A stretch of DNA of 64,000 bases from Clostridia bacterium (GTDB taxonomy: Bacteria > Bacillota > Clostridia > Christensenellales > Borkfalkiaceae), in the NCBI GenBank assembly GCA_017463105.1, contig JAFTPU010000008.1, positions 62,001 to 126,000 on the forward strand, given 5' to 3'. Under the pieces are notes generated by a model. That model was not told the DNA's origin. It was given only the letters and a program-made list of their open reading frames with translations, and searched no databases. Shown here in pieces: positions 21,210-29,190 of this stretch. The position numbers and the translations under genes were made by a program. Each line of letters opens with the position of its first letter. Position 1 is the first letter of the stretch.

Positions 21210-21263
21210 TATAGAAAAAATACCGATAAATTCCTTGACTTATAGGGAAAAATCCTATAAAAT
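21210..21263. promoter_or_regulatory. Promoter and twin XRE operator-like sites
   Basis: On the + strand TTGACT (21235-21240), 17 bp and TAAAAT (21258-21263) form a promoter toward 21291. TATAGGGAAAAATCCTATA (21241-21259) is an inverted repeat that fills the spacer exactly. A related 19-mer, TATAGAAAAAATACCGATA, lies at 21210-21228, closer to the XRE start. Two sites of the same length and frame suggest an autoregulated switch. Confidence 0.65.
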
Positions 21264-21290
21264 ATTATGCGTAGAATCAAGGAGTAAAAA

Positions 21291-21413
21291 AATGAAAATA
21301 TGTGTTAGGATTATAATTATAGTAATATTATTATTTGGGGGAATATCCGATAAAACAAAAATGAAATCGGGTTGGCGACGGCGGAAATGCGAAACGTGGA
21401 AGCAGGAGAAATA
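21291..21413 (+). CDS. Small single-span membrane peptide, possibly a frameshifted gene
   Basis: A 40-codon ORF begins 7 bases after AAGGAG. It encodes a hydrophobic stretch, RIIIIVILLFGG, followed by a basic, tryptophan-containing tail. I do not recognise it. A second, protein-like frame (GLATAEMRNVEAGEIGG and GNPPTKPATFELKEV) runs from about 21350 to a stop at 21518, so the intact gene may have been longer and a frameshift may have cut it. Divergent to the two XRE genes and controlled by an operator-bearing promoter, it resembles a regulated toxin-like or membrane peptide, but no function is claimed. Confidence 0.45.
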
Positions 21414-21518
21414 GGGGGGTTTTGTGCCGTTTTGGAGGGAAATCCGCCCACGAAGCCTGCAACGTTTGAGTTGAAAGAAGTGACAATCAGTGATAGTTTT
21501 ATATCCGACAAACGCTAA
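21387..21518 (+). pseudogene. Possible 3' fragment of the frameshifted small gene
   Basis: From the ATG at 21387 this frame gives 43 residues rich in Glu, Ala and Gly, ending in SFISDKR. It has no SD of its own and overlaps the end of the membrane-peptide ORF in another frame. It may be the disrupted C-terminal part of that gene or a chance ORF. Confidence 0.3.
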
Positions 21519-21550
21519 CGAAGTGTTCTTTTGAACGAATAATAAACGAA

Positions 21551-21577
21551 AAAAGGAAGTCCTTGCGACTTCCTTTT
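21551..21577. terminator. Bidirectional terminator
   Basis: AAAAGGAAGTC-cttgc-GACTTCCTTTT is a perfect 11-bp stem with T-tracts on both strands. It separates the small ORF region from the minus-strand veg gene. Confidence 0.85.
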
Positions 21578-21585
21578 ATGTTGGG

Positions 21586-21825
21586 TCATATGCGCTTGAT
21601 CTTTACGTTCCCGCAAAGTACGTCCGAATAGGAGTACGCGGTTTTGCCGAGGAAATCTTTGTCGTCCGGCTTCACCGTGAACAGCGCGGGGTATACCCCC
21701 GATAAAACGCCCGAGTAGCTCACGCTTTTGTTTCTGCCTAAATTTACGTGCACGGCGACCCGTTGCGCCGAGCAGTCTTTTACCATTCGTTTGACGTCGG
21801 AAATTTTTTTGGTTGGCTTGATCAT
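21586..21825 (-). CDS. veg: Veg-family protein
   Basis: This small protein matches Veg, which affects biofilm formation in Bacillus. The segment KISDVKRMVKDCSAQRVAVH, the loop GRNKSVSYSGVLSGVYPALF and TAYSYSDVLCGNVKI follow the family pattern. The ATG at 21825 gives 79 residues, close to the usual size; no clear SD is visible, and the frame is open for 56 more codons that do not resemble Veg. In Bacilli veg lies just upstream of ispE on the same strand. Here it is divergent to a SipL-like gene that separates it from ispE. Confidence 0.8.
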   Translation of the reverse strand: MIKPTKKISDVKRMVKDCSAQRVAVHVNLGRNKSVSYSGVLSGVYPALFTVKPDDKDFLGKTAYSYSDVLCGNVKIKRI

Positions 21826-21975
21826 AACGAAAGTATGGGCTTTTTTTCGCCTTTTTATGCCGAAAACGCCAAAATTTCCCAAAAAATTCTTTTTCGACGC
21901 TCCGTCCGACGTTCTATATCCGTATGGAAAAGCATACGATAAATAGGCAATAAAAACGCAAAGGGAGTGAATAAA

Positions 21976-23463
21976 ATGTCTATCAAACCGCAATATGAAA
22001 CTTATCGTTATACGGGGGAGATCACCCGTTTACAAAGTCAGTCTATCGTAGAATGTCGGCTGCCGGGGAGCGAGATCGGGACGATCCTTGCCGTACAGGC
22101 GAACGCCGTGCCCGTCGAGTGTACGTGTGCGGACGGGGAGGTGCGTTACGGCGGTAAGCTTCTTTTATGTATCGTATACGAGGATATCGAGCGGCGTATT
22201 TGCCGTGCGGAGCGGGGTGCGGAATTTTTCCACAAGGCGGACGGCGCGCTCGTCAGCCCTGCGTGCTTTGCCAAGACCGCGTTTTCCATTGAAAACGTTT
22301 CCCACCGCCGCGAGGGGTCGGGACTGTATATTTCCGTGATCGTCGGCGCGGACGTGAACGTCTACGGCGGCAAGCAGATCGAATATCTCGTCGGGGGCGA
22401 GGGGCTCGTGGTGCAAAAGCAACCGATCGTGCTGAGCAAGACTATCTGCGTTTCGGGGGAAACGGAAGCGGAGGACGAATTCGATACCGATTACGTGGGC
22501 GATATCCTCTTGCACGGCGAAAACGCCGTCGTTACCTCCTGTCGCGTGGGGGCGGGACAGCTCGAGCTCGAAGGGGAGATCGACTTGAACGTATGCGTTC
22601 TGAAAAGCGACGAAACGCTTTGCTCGTACGAACGAGTGCTTCCGTTTACGATGCAGATCCCCTGCGAGGAGGCGTTCGGGCGGGTATCCGCAAGCGCGCG
22701 CGTTTGCGTGAAGTCCACCACGCTTACGGCGAGCGTCGACGAGGAGAAGGGCAAGAGCAAGATCCTTTTCGCATATTGTCTCTCCGCCGACTGTTTTATC
22801 TCGGGCAGGGAGGAGCTCGAAGCGGTGAGCGACGCCTTTTCACCCGAGGTCGAAATCGAGCTTTCCGAGAAAAACGACGGGGGCAGGTATTTGACGAATC
22901 AGACCCGACGCGTGGAACGGGTGAGCGGCGTTGCGGCGCTTTCGCCCGCACCGGAGGGCGAGTACGCTTTGGAGGCGGCGGTGCTTCCGAAAGCGGAGGC
23001 GGTGATCAGAAAGGGAGAACGCGGATACGAAGCGGAGGGCGTCGTCGGTGCGGAGGTATTGCTTCGCGGCGCGGACGGAAGCAGACGGGCGTGCAGTCTT
23101 TCGTTGCCGTTTGCGTTCCCGATCGACGCGGAGGGGGAAGAAACGGAAGCGGATTGTCTGGTCTGCGGATTGAATCTCAGAAGAAAGAAGGACGGCGAGA
23201 CGGAAGCGGAAGCGACGGTGAAGATGTGTTTGCGCTCGTATAACAGAGCCGAATGGGCGTACGTCGGGGAAGCGGTCGAAGGGGAAAAGCGGGAGGAGAG
23301 CGACGCGGCGGTTTCGGTGTACGTACCGCGCGCGGGCGAGGATCTGTGGCAGGTGGCGAAGCGACTTTCGCGCGATCCCGAGGAGCTGAAAAAGAGCAAT
23401 CCCGAGCTGGAATTTCCCGTGCGCGAGGGAGAGAGGATATTCGTTTATCGGCAAATTAAGTAA
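21976..23463 (+). CDS. SPOCS (DUF3794) and LysM protein, SipL/SpoVID-like
   Basis: This 495-residue protein resembles SipL, the Clostridial partner of SpoIVA that ties the spore coat to the forespore. It has three DUF3794/SPOCS-like stretches (around residues 20-150, 160-290 and 310-430) and a C-terminal LysM domain with VYVPRAGEDLWQVAKRLSRD and NPELEFPVREGERIFVYR. There is no signal peptide. ATG at 21976 follows AGGGAG; a GTG three codons earlier overlaps that SD. In Clostridia genes of this type often sit next to ispE, as here. Confidence 0.85.
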   Translation: MSIKPQYETYRYTGEITRLQSQSIVECRLPGSEIGTILAVQANAVPVECTCADGEVRYGGKLLLCIVYEDIERRICRAERGAEFFHKADGALVSPACFAKTAFSIENVSHRREGSGLYISVIVGADVNVYGGKQIEYLVGGEGLVVQKQPIVLSKTICVSGETEAEDEFDTDYVGDILLHGENAVVTSCRVGAGQLELEGEIDLNVCVLKSDETLCSYERVLPFTMQIPCEEAFGRVSASARVCVKSTTLTASVDEEKGKSKILFAYCLSADCFISGREELEAVSDAFSPEVEIELSEKNDGGRYLTNQTRRVERVSGVAALSPAPEGEYALEAAVLPKAEAVIRKGERGYEAEGVVGAEVLLRGADGSRRACSLSLPFAFPIDAEGEETEADCLVCGLNLRRKKDGETEAEATVKMCLRSYNRAEWAYVGEAVEGEKREESDAAVSVYVPRAGEDLWQVAKRLSRDPEELKKSNPELEFPVREGERIFVYRQIK

Positions 23464-23490
23464 ATTTCAGAAAATTTTTGCGATAAAGCA

Positions 23491-23519
23491 TTGAATTTTC
23501 GGGAAGAATATGTTACAAT
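23491..23519 (+). promoter_or_regulatory. ispE promoter
   Basis: TTGAAT (23491-23496), a 17-bp spacer and TACAAT (23514-23519) precede ispE. A GCGGCGGGG...CCTCGCCGC hairpin lies in the 70-base leader. Confidence 0.7.
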
Positions 23520-23588
23520 GATATAAAGGGACCGTGCGGCGGGGAGAGAAACCTCGCCGCAACGATCGGATACGGACGAACGGAAGAG

Positions 23589-24527
23589 ATGAACACGGCA
23601 AGGATAAAGGCATACGCAAAGATCAATTTAACTTTGGAGCTCGTGGGGAACGAGGGCGGCTTTCATATGCTCGATTCTCTCGCGGCGAGTATCGATTTGT
23701 TCGATCTGATCGTTTTGAAAAAACGGAAGGACAAGCTTTCGTCCGTGACGATGCACGGCATGGGAAGCGAAAATATCCCGCCCGAAAAGAACAACGCGCT
23801 CAAAGCCGCGGAGGCGTTTTCGGAAAGATTCGGCGTAAACGGCGCGGAGATCACCGTGTATAAAAATATTCCCATGGGCGCAGGACTCGGCGGCTCGTCC
23901 GCAGACGTCGCGGGCGTGCTCAACGGCATGGCGAAGCTGTACGGCGTAACGGACGAAAACGCGCTCGGCGAGATCGCCGATTCGCTCGGCAGCGATACGA
24001 AATATATGCTTCGCGGCGGATTTGTGCGTATGCGCGGGCGCGGGGAAAAGCTTACCCCCACAGGGATCGCGGAAAAGCTGCATATGCTCCTTATCTGTCC
24101 GCAATCGGACGTGTCGACGGCGGCGTGTTACGGAAAATACGACGAGCTGCCGAAAACGCTCGAATGGCGGGAAAATCGGACGGAAGGCTGTATTGCCGCG
24201 CTGAAGAAAAAGGATATAAACGGGGCGGGCAGGTATTTAACGAACGATCTTTTCGTGCCCGCGTTGCACCTCAATCCCGACGTGCAAAAGGCGTTTGAAG
24301 AGGCGCAGTCGTTCTCGCCGATCGCGGCGTGCATGACGGGCTCGGGTAGCTGTGTGTTCGCGCTGTTCGAAACGAAAGAGCTGTGCGAATGGGCGAAGAG
24401 CCGATATAAGGGGAAATTCCGTACGATCGTAGCGTCGACGGTGCTTCCCGAGGCGGAGAAAAACGGGAAGCGTTGGCGCAATCCGTTCGTGTTGTCGGAC
24501 GGGGAAGCGCGGCTCGAGGATAATTAA
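23589..24527 (+). CDS. ispE: 4-diphosphocytidyl-2-C-methylerythritol kinase
   Basis: IspE phosphorylates the CDP-ME intermediate of the MEP isoprenoid pathway. The 312-residue GHMP kinase has the catalytic lysine in YAKINLTLEL, the ATP loop PMGAGLGGSSADVAGVL, the catalytic aspartate in LGSDTKYML, and the C-terminal motif MTGSGSCVFALF. Two otherwise conserved places differ: GGFH stands for the usual DGYH and SDTKYM for ADVPF. Catalytic residues are kept, so the enzyme should be active. A SD is weak (GGAAGAG). Confidence 0.93.
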   Translation: MNTARIKAYAKINLTLELVGNEGGFHMLDSLAASIDLFDLIVLKKRKDKLSSVTMHGMGSENIPPEKNNALKAAEAFSERFGVNGAEITVYKNIPMGAGLGGSSADVAGVLNGMAKLYGVTDENALGEIADSLGSDTKYMLRGGFVRMRGRGEKLTPTGIAEKLHMLLICPQSDVSTAACYGKYDELPKTLEWRENRTEGCIAALKKKDINGAGRYLTNDLFVPALHLNPDVQKAFEEAQSFSPIAACMTGSGSCVFALFETKELCEWAKSRYKGKFRTIVASTVLPEAEKNGKRWRNPFVLSDGEARLEDN

Positions 24528-24546
24528 GAAAAACGGAGAAAACGAA

Positions 24547-25497
24547 ATGGAAGAAAGGATCATCGACGACGAATACGGAAGAGGGATTCGCCTGAAAAAG
24601 ACGAAAGACGGATACGTGGACGTAACGGACGAGCTTGCGGAAAACGGCGAGGCGGAGGTCTACGAGGAGGACGCGCAGGACGAGATCGCCTTCGAATTTC
24701 CGATGTCGGACGCGGACGAGGACGACGAGGACCTTGTGGGACTGTCGCCCGAGGAAGCGGCGCGGGTGCGCCGTGAAAAGGAGGAAGCGGCGGCGAAGCG
24801 CAAAGCCGATTACGAGCAGGCGTGCAAAGAGGGTGAGCAGCTTTTGGCTTCGGGTAGTTTTAAAGCGGCGGAGCTCAAATACGAAAAGGCGTTGCAGCTG
24901 GACGACGAGGCGACGGACGCTTCCGTGGGATATTGGCGGGCAAAGACCGCCGATTTTACCGAGCCCGACGCGTTGATCGGGGAATACGCCGACGCGGGGA
25001 TCGAAAGTCTCGAATACGACCTCGGCGCGGACGCCGTGGACAAGCTCAGAGTGCGGTATGCGGAGGTGTTCCGAAGACGGGTGCGGGAGCTGGAGACGGA
25101 GGAAGCGCCGCTTGCCGAAGCGCTCGAGGGCAAACGGCAAAAGCGCAGAGGGATCCTTTCCGAACGGCTTAAAAAGGCGGCGATCGGGTTCGGAGTGCTT
25201 GCCGTGCCGACGATCGTACTGCTTGTGTTGACGATCGTGCTAGGAATGAAGAATTTCACGACGAGCAAAAACACGTATATCGTGCCGACGGTGATCTGCG
25301 GCGTGGCGTTCTTCGCGTGCTTTATCGTCTTTGTACTCGCTTCGAACAGACTGATCAACGTGCTCCGTCTGCGGTCGAGCAACGAACGGACGGAATCGAC
25401 GGAGGAGGGCGCGCGGCTGGTGAAGATACGCGATTATAAGGAGTTGTACGAATGTCTGCTTTTGCCGACGGAGGAGAGCGTCGGCGCGGGCGAATAA
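24547..25497 (+). CDS. Membrane protein of unknown function with acidic N-terminus
   Basis: I do not recognise this 316-residue protein. Residues 1-75 are very acidic (DADEDDEDL), 75-125 are helical with a TPR-like pair (ACKEGEQLLASGSFKAAELK, then YEKALQLDD), and two membrane segments lie near residues 215-240 and 250-270, with a cytoplasmic tail. It starts 20 bp after ispE, preceded by GGAG, and is probably in the same operon. The TPR-like part suggests it binds a partner at the membrane. Confidence 0.75.
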   Translation: MEERIIDDEYGRGIRLKKTKDGYVDVTDELAENGEAEVYEEDAQDEIAFEFPMSDADEDDEDLVGLSPEEAARVRREKEEAAAKRKADYEQACKEGEQLLASGSFKAAELKYEKALQLDDEATDASVGYWRAKTADFTEPDALIGEYADAGIESLEYDLGADAVDKLRVRYAEVFRRRVRELETEEAPLAEALEGKRQKRRGILSERLKKAAIGFGVLAVPTIVLLVLTIVLGMKNFTTSKNTYIVPTVICGVAFFACFIVFVLASNRLINVLRLRSSNERTESTEEGARLVKIRDYKELYECLLLPTEESVGAGE

Positions 25498-25571
25498 AGG
25501 CAAAAAACGGAATTTGCGGGAGCGGAGCGGAAAACTTCGTTCCCTTTATTTTATAAGGAAGCGAAATTCGT

Positions 25572-25600
25572 TTGCGTTTCCGTCGCTTTCGTGTTATAAT
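25572..25600 (+). promoter_or_regulatory. Possible promoter close to the ABC exporter start
   Basis: TTGCGT (25572-25577), 17 bp and a perfect TATAAT (25595-25600) lie only 9 bases before the ATG at 25610. Transcription from here would give an almost leaderless mRNA. The -35 is poor. Confidence 0.45.
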
Positions 25601-25609
25601 AAGGTCGGT

Positions 25610-27358
25610 ATGAAAAAGCTTTTTTCCTATTTCAAACGTTATAAATGGCAGAGCTTGCTGGGTCCTTTCTTTAAATTGTTGGAGGCGACCTTCGAGCTTT
25701 TGGTGCCTTTCGTGGTCGGTTTGATCGTCGACAGGGGGCTCGGCGCGTACGTGGACGGCGGTTATCCCAATGCCGATATCGGGTATATCGTGGGCATGTG
25801 TCTGCTTCTTGCCGCGTTCGGACTTGCGGGCTTGGCGTTTTCCGTAACGGCGCAGTATTTCGCGGCGCGCACGGCGACGGGCGTGGCGGCGGATATAAGG
25901 CGGGACCTGTTCAAAAAGATACAGTCACTGTCGTATAAGGATATCGACGAGATGGGCGCGTCGACGATGCTCACGCGTATGACGAGCGACGTCGACAGGT
26001 TTCAATCGGGCGTGAATCTGGCGTTGCGCCTGTTTTTGCGTTCGCCGTTTATCGTGTTCGGCGCGATGATCACGGCGTATATCATCGATCCCGAATCGCT
26101 CGGCGTGTTCGCGGTGACGATCGTCGCTTTGGCGGTCGTCGTATACGCGGTGATGTTCCTCTGTATGCCCTTGTACAAAAAGACGCAGAATAAGTTGGAT
26201 AAGGTGCTCCTTTCCACCCGCGAAAATCTTACGGGGGCAAGGGTGCTTCGCGCGTTTTGCCGCGAGGACGGGGAAAAGAAGCTGTTCGATACCCGTAACG
26301 AGGAGCTCAACAAGGGCAGAAAATTCGTGGGCGGTATCGCCGCGATCACCAATCCGCTGACGTACGTGCTCGTGAATTTCGCGACGATCGTATTGATCTG
26401 GACGGGCGCGCTCCGCGTGGACGCGGGCGGACTGACGCAAGGCAACGTGATCGCCCTGTACAATCTGATGGGGCAGATACTCGTCGAGTTGATCAAGCTG
26501 GCGAATCTGATCGTTACCGTCACCAAGGCGGCGGCGTGCGGCGGGCGTATTTCCGCCGTTTTGCAAGCGCAACCTTCGCTTTTGCTCGAGGAGGAAACGG
26601 AGGCGAAGGGAAGCGGCGCGTTTATCGAATTCGATAACGTGACGATGCGCTATATCGAGGGCGCGGACGTCGCGCTGGAAAACGTTTCGTTTACGGTCGC
26701 ACGCGGCGAAACGGTAGGCGTGATCGGCGGCACGGGCAGCGGAAAGACCACGCTCGTCAACCTCATTCCCCATTTTTACGATACGACGGAGGGCGAGGTG
26801 CGCGTGGACGGGAAAAGCGTGCGGGACAAGGCTTTGCAGACGCGGCTTCGGGAAAATATAGGCGTCGTGCCGCAGAAGGCGGTCCTGTTCAAGGGTACGC
26901 TTCGCGAGAACCTGTTGTGGGGGAAAGCGGACGCGACGGACGGGGAGCTTTGGAGAGCGCTCGAGATCGCCCGTGCGGACGAGTTCGTCAAGGAAAAGGG
27001 CGGGTTGGATATTCCCGTCGAGCAGGGAGGCAAAAACTTCTCGGGCGGACAGAAGCAACGGCTGACGATCGCCCGCGCTTTGGTGCGGGAGCCCGAGATC
27101 CTGATACTCGACGATTCGTCGTCCGCGCTCGATTATGCGACGGACGCGGAACTGAGAAAAGCGATACGTAAGCTGGATTTTACGACCTTTATCGTGTCCC
27201 AGCGGGCTTCGTCCGTGATGAATGCGGACAAGATCGTCGTGCTCGACGACGGCGTTGCGGTGGGTATGGGTACGCACGAGGAGCTTATGCGTTCGTGCGA
27301 AGTGTATCGTGAAATTTATTTCTCTCAATACGAGACGGAAGGAGGACAAGCGGTATGA
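25610..27358 (+). CDS. ABC exporter subunit, degenerate-site half (TM287-like)
   Basis: This 582-residue type IV ABC exporter half has six membrane helices (about 1-320) and an ATPase domain. Walker A is GGTGSGKTTL near residue 373 and the signature is FSGGQKQRL. The Walker B ends in LILDDSSSALD, with Asp in place of the catalytic Glu, and the H-loop has Gln (VSQRASS). This is the pattern of the noncatalytic half of heterodimeric exporters such as TM287/288. The start at 25610 fits the family; the stop overlaps the partner gene by four bases (ATGA). The substrate (drug, lipid or peptide) is unknown. Confidence 0.92.
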   Translation: MKKLFSYFKRYKWQSLLGPFFKLLEATFELLVPFVVGLIVDRGLGAYVDGGYPNADIGYIVGMCLLLAAFGLAGLAFSVTAQYFAARTATGVAADIRRDLFKKIQSLSYKDIDEMGASTMLTRMTSDVDRFQSGVNLALRLFLRSPFIVFGAMITAYIIDPESLGVFAVTIVALAVVVYAVMFLCMPLYKKTQNKLDKVLLSTRENLTGARVLRAFCREDGEKKLFDTRNEELNKGRKFVGGIAAITNPLTYVLVNFATIVLIWTGALRVDAGGLTQGNVIALYNLMGQILVELIKLANLIVTVTKAAACGGRISAVLQAQPSLLLEEETEAKGSGAFIEFDNVTMRYIEGADVALENVSFTVARGETVGVIGGTGSGKTTLVNLIPHFYDTTEGEVRVDGKSVRDKALQTRLRENIGVVPQKAVLFKGTLRENLLWGKADATDGELWRALEIARADEFVKEKGGLDIPVEQGGKNFSGGQKQRLTIARALVREPEILILDDSSSALDYATDAELRKAIRKLDFTTFIVSQRASSVMNADKIVVLDDGVAVGMGTHEELMRSCEVYREIYFSQYETEGGQAV

Positions 27359-29124
27359 AAAACTCCCGTTCCGTTCCGAAAAAAGGAGGCGTGCTGAAAC
27401 GCGTGCTGGGCTACGTAGGCAGATATCCCGCGTCGCTCGTCGGCTCGTTCGTCTTTGCGCTTTTGTCCGTGGCGGCTACCCTCTGCGTGCCCGTATTCTT
27501 CGGGGACGCGATCGACTGTATCATCAAAGCGGGCAAGGTCGATCTCGTCGCGCTGAAAAGCGTGTTCGTCAAGACCGCCGTCGCCGTCTTGATTGCCGCG
27601 CTTTCGCAATGGCTTGCCGGCATTTGCAACAACCGTATTTCCTGTAACGTGGTGCGTGATCTCCGCAAGGACGCGTTCGGCAAACTCGGGAAATTGCCGC
27701 TTAAATATATCGACACCCATTCGCACGGGGATACGGTGAGCCGCGTGATCGCGGACGCCGATCAGTTCTCCGACGGATTGCTGATGGGCTTCACGCAGTT
27801 TTTTACGGGTGCGCTGACCATACTCGGTACGATCGCGTTTATGCTTCTGACGAATTGGAAGATCGGACTGATCGTCGTATTGCTTACGCCCGTTTCGCTG
27901 TTCGTCGCGCGGTTCGTGGCGACCCATACGCATAAATTTTTCGTGGAGCAGACCTCCGCGCGCGGGGAGCAGACGGCGTTTGCGGAAGAGGCGATCGCGG
28001 GGCTCAAGACCACGCAAGCGTTTGCGCACGAGGATGAGAACGAGGCGAAGTTCGATAAGATCAACGCGCGATTGGAAAAGGCTTCGCTCAAGGCGACCTT
28101 CTATTCCTCGCTCACCAATCCCTCGACGCGGTTTATCAATAATCTCGTATACGCCGTCGTAGCGCTCGTGGGGGCGATCGACGTGGCAAACGGCACGATC
28201 GTCGCGGGCGCGGCGTTTACCGTCGGGGGCTTGACGAAATTCCTGTCCTATGCCAATCAATATACCAAGCCGTTCAACGAAATTTCGGGCGTGGTGACCG
28301 AGCTGAAAAGCGCGTTTACCTGCGCGGCGCGGATATTCGAGCTGATCGACGAGACGGAGGAGGTTTCCGACGGCGGGAACGAAGAGCTGCCCCGCGCGGA
28401 GGGTATCGTCGAGCTGGAAAACGTGAGCTTTTCGTACACGGAGGAGCGCAAACTGATCGAGGCGCTTTCTTTGCGCGTGCCGCAGGGTAGGCGGGTCGCG
28501 ATCGTCGGACGGACGGGGAGCGGAAAGACGACGCTCATCAATCTTCTGATGCGGTTTTACGACGTCGACAAGGGGGCGGTGAAGATCGACGGCAGGGACG
28601 TGCGGAAGCTTACGCGCAGGTCGCTTCGGAAGAGCTACGGCATGGTATTGCAGGAGACGTGGCTCAAATGCGGTACGGTGCGGGAGAATATCCGCATGGG
28701 TAAGCCCGACGCGACGGACGAGGAGATCATCGAGGCGGCGAAAAAGACGAGGGCGCACTCGTTTATCAAGCGTATGGAAAGGGGATACGACACGTTGCTT
28801 TCCGAGGACGGCGGGAATTTGTCCGAGGGACAAAAACAGCTTCTTTGCATTACCCGTGTGATGCTGGCGTTGCCGCCGATGCTGATCCTCGACGAGGCGA
28901 CGTCCTCGATCGATACGCGCACGGAGAAGAAGATAAGCGAGGCGTTCGATCGCTTGATGGAGGGCAGAACGACCTTTATCGTCGCGCACAGACTTTCGAC
29001 GATCGTACACGCGGACGCCATTCTCGTAATGGAAGCGGGGCACGTGGTGGAGCAGGGTACGCACGCGGAGCTGTTGGCGCGCAACGGCGCGTATGCCAAG
29101 CTTTACAACAGTCAATTCGCTTGA
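27355..29124 (+). CDS. ABC exporter subunit, catalytic half (TM288-like)
   Basis: The 589-residue partner has six membrane helices and an ATPase domain with Walker A GRTGSGKTTL, Walker B LILDEATSSID carrying the catalytic Glu, and the H-loop histidine in VAHRLSTI. Its signature is LSEGQKQLL instead of LSGGQ, a degeneracy often seen in heterodimers. It overlaps the upstream half by four bases and has AAGGAGG just before the ATG. No substrate can be assigned. Confidence 0.93.
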   Translation: MKNSRSVPKKGGVLKRVLGYVGRYPASLVGSFVFALLSVAATLCVPVFFGDAIDCIIKAGKVDLVALKSVFVKTAVAVLIAALSQWLAGICNNRISCNVVRDLRKDAFGKLGKLPLKYIDTHSHGDTVSRVIADADQFSDGLLMGFTQFFTGALTILGTIAFMLLTNWKIGLIVVLLTPVSLFVARFVATHTHKFFVEQTSARGEQTAFAEEAIAGLKTTQAFAHEDENEAKFDKINARLEKASLKATFYSSLTNPSTRFINNLVYAVVALVGAIDVANGTIVAGAAFTVGGLTKFLSYANQYTKPFNEISGVVTELKSAFTCAARIFELIDETEEVSDGGNEELPRAEGIVELENVSFSYTEERKLIEALSLRVPQGRRVAIVGRTGSGKTTLINLLMRFYDVDKGAVKIDGRDVRKLTRRSLRKSYGMVLQETWLKCGTVRENIRMGKPDATDEEIIEAAKKTRAHSFIKRMERGYDTLLSEDGGNLSEGQKQLLCITRVMLALPPMLILDEATSSIDTRTEKKISEAFDRLMEGRTTFIVAHRLSTIVHADAILVMEAGHVVEQGTHAELLARNGAYAKLYNSQFA

Positions 29125-29190
29125 AAAACGAAGGGACCGCCCGAATTTCTTTTTCGGGCTTTGGATAAATTTTAACGGGTTTGATTGCAT

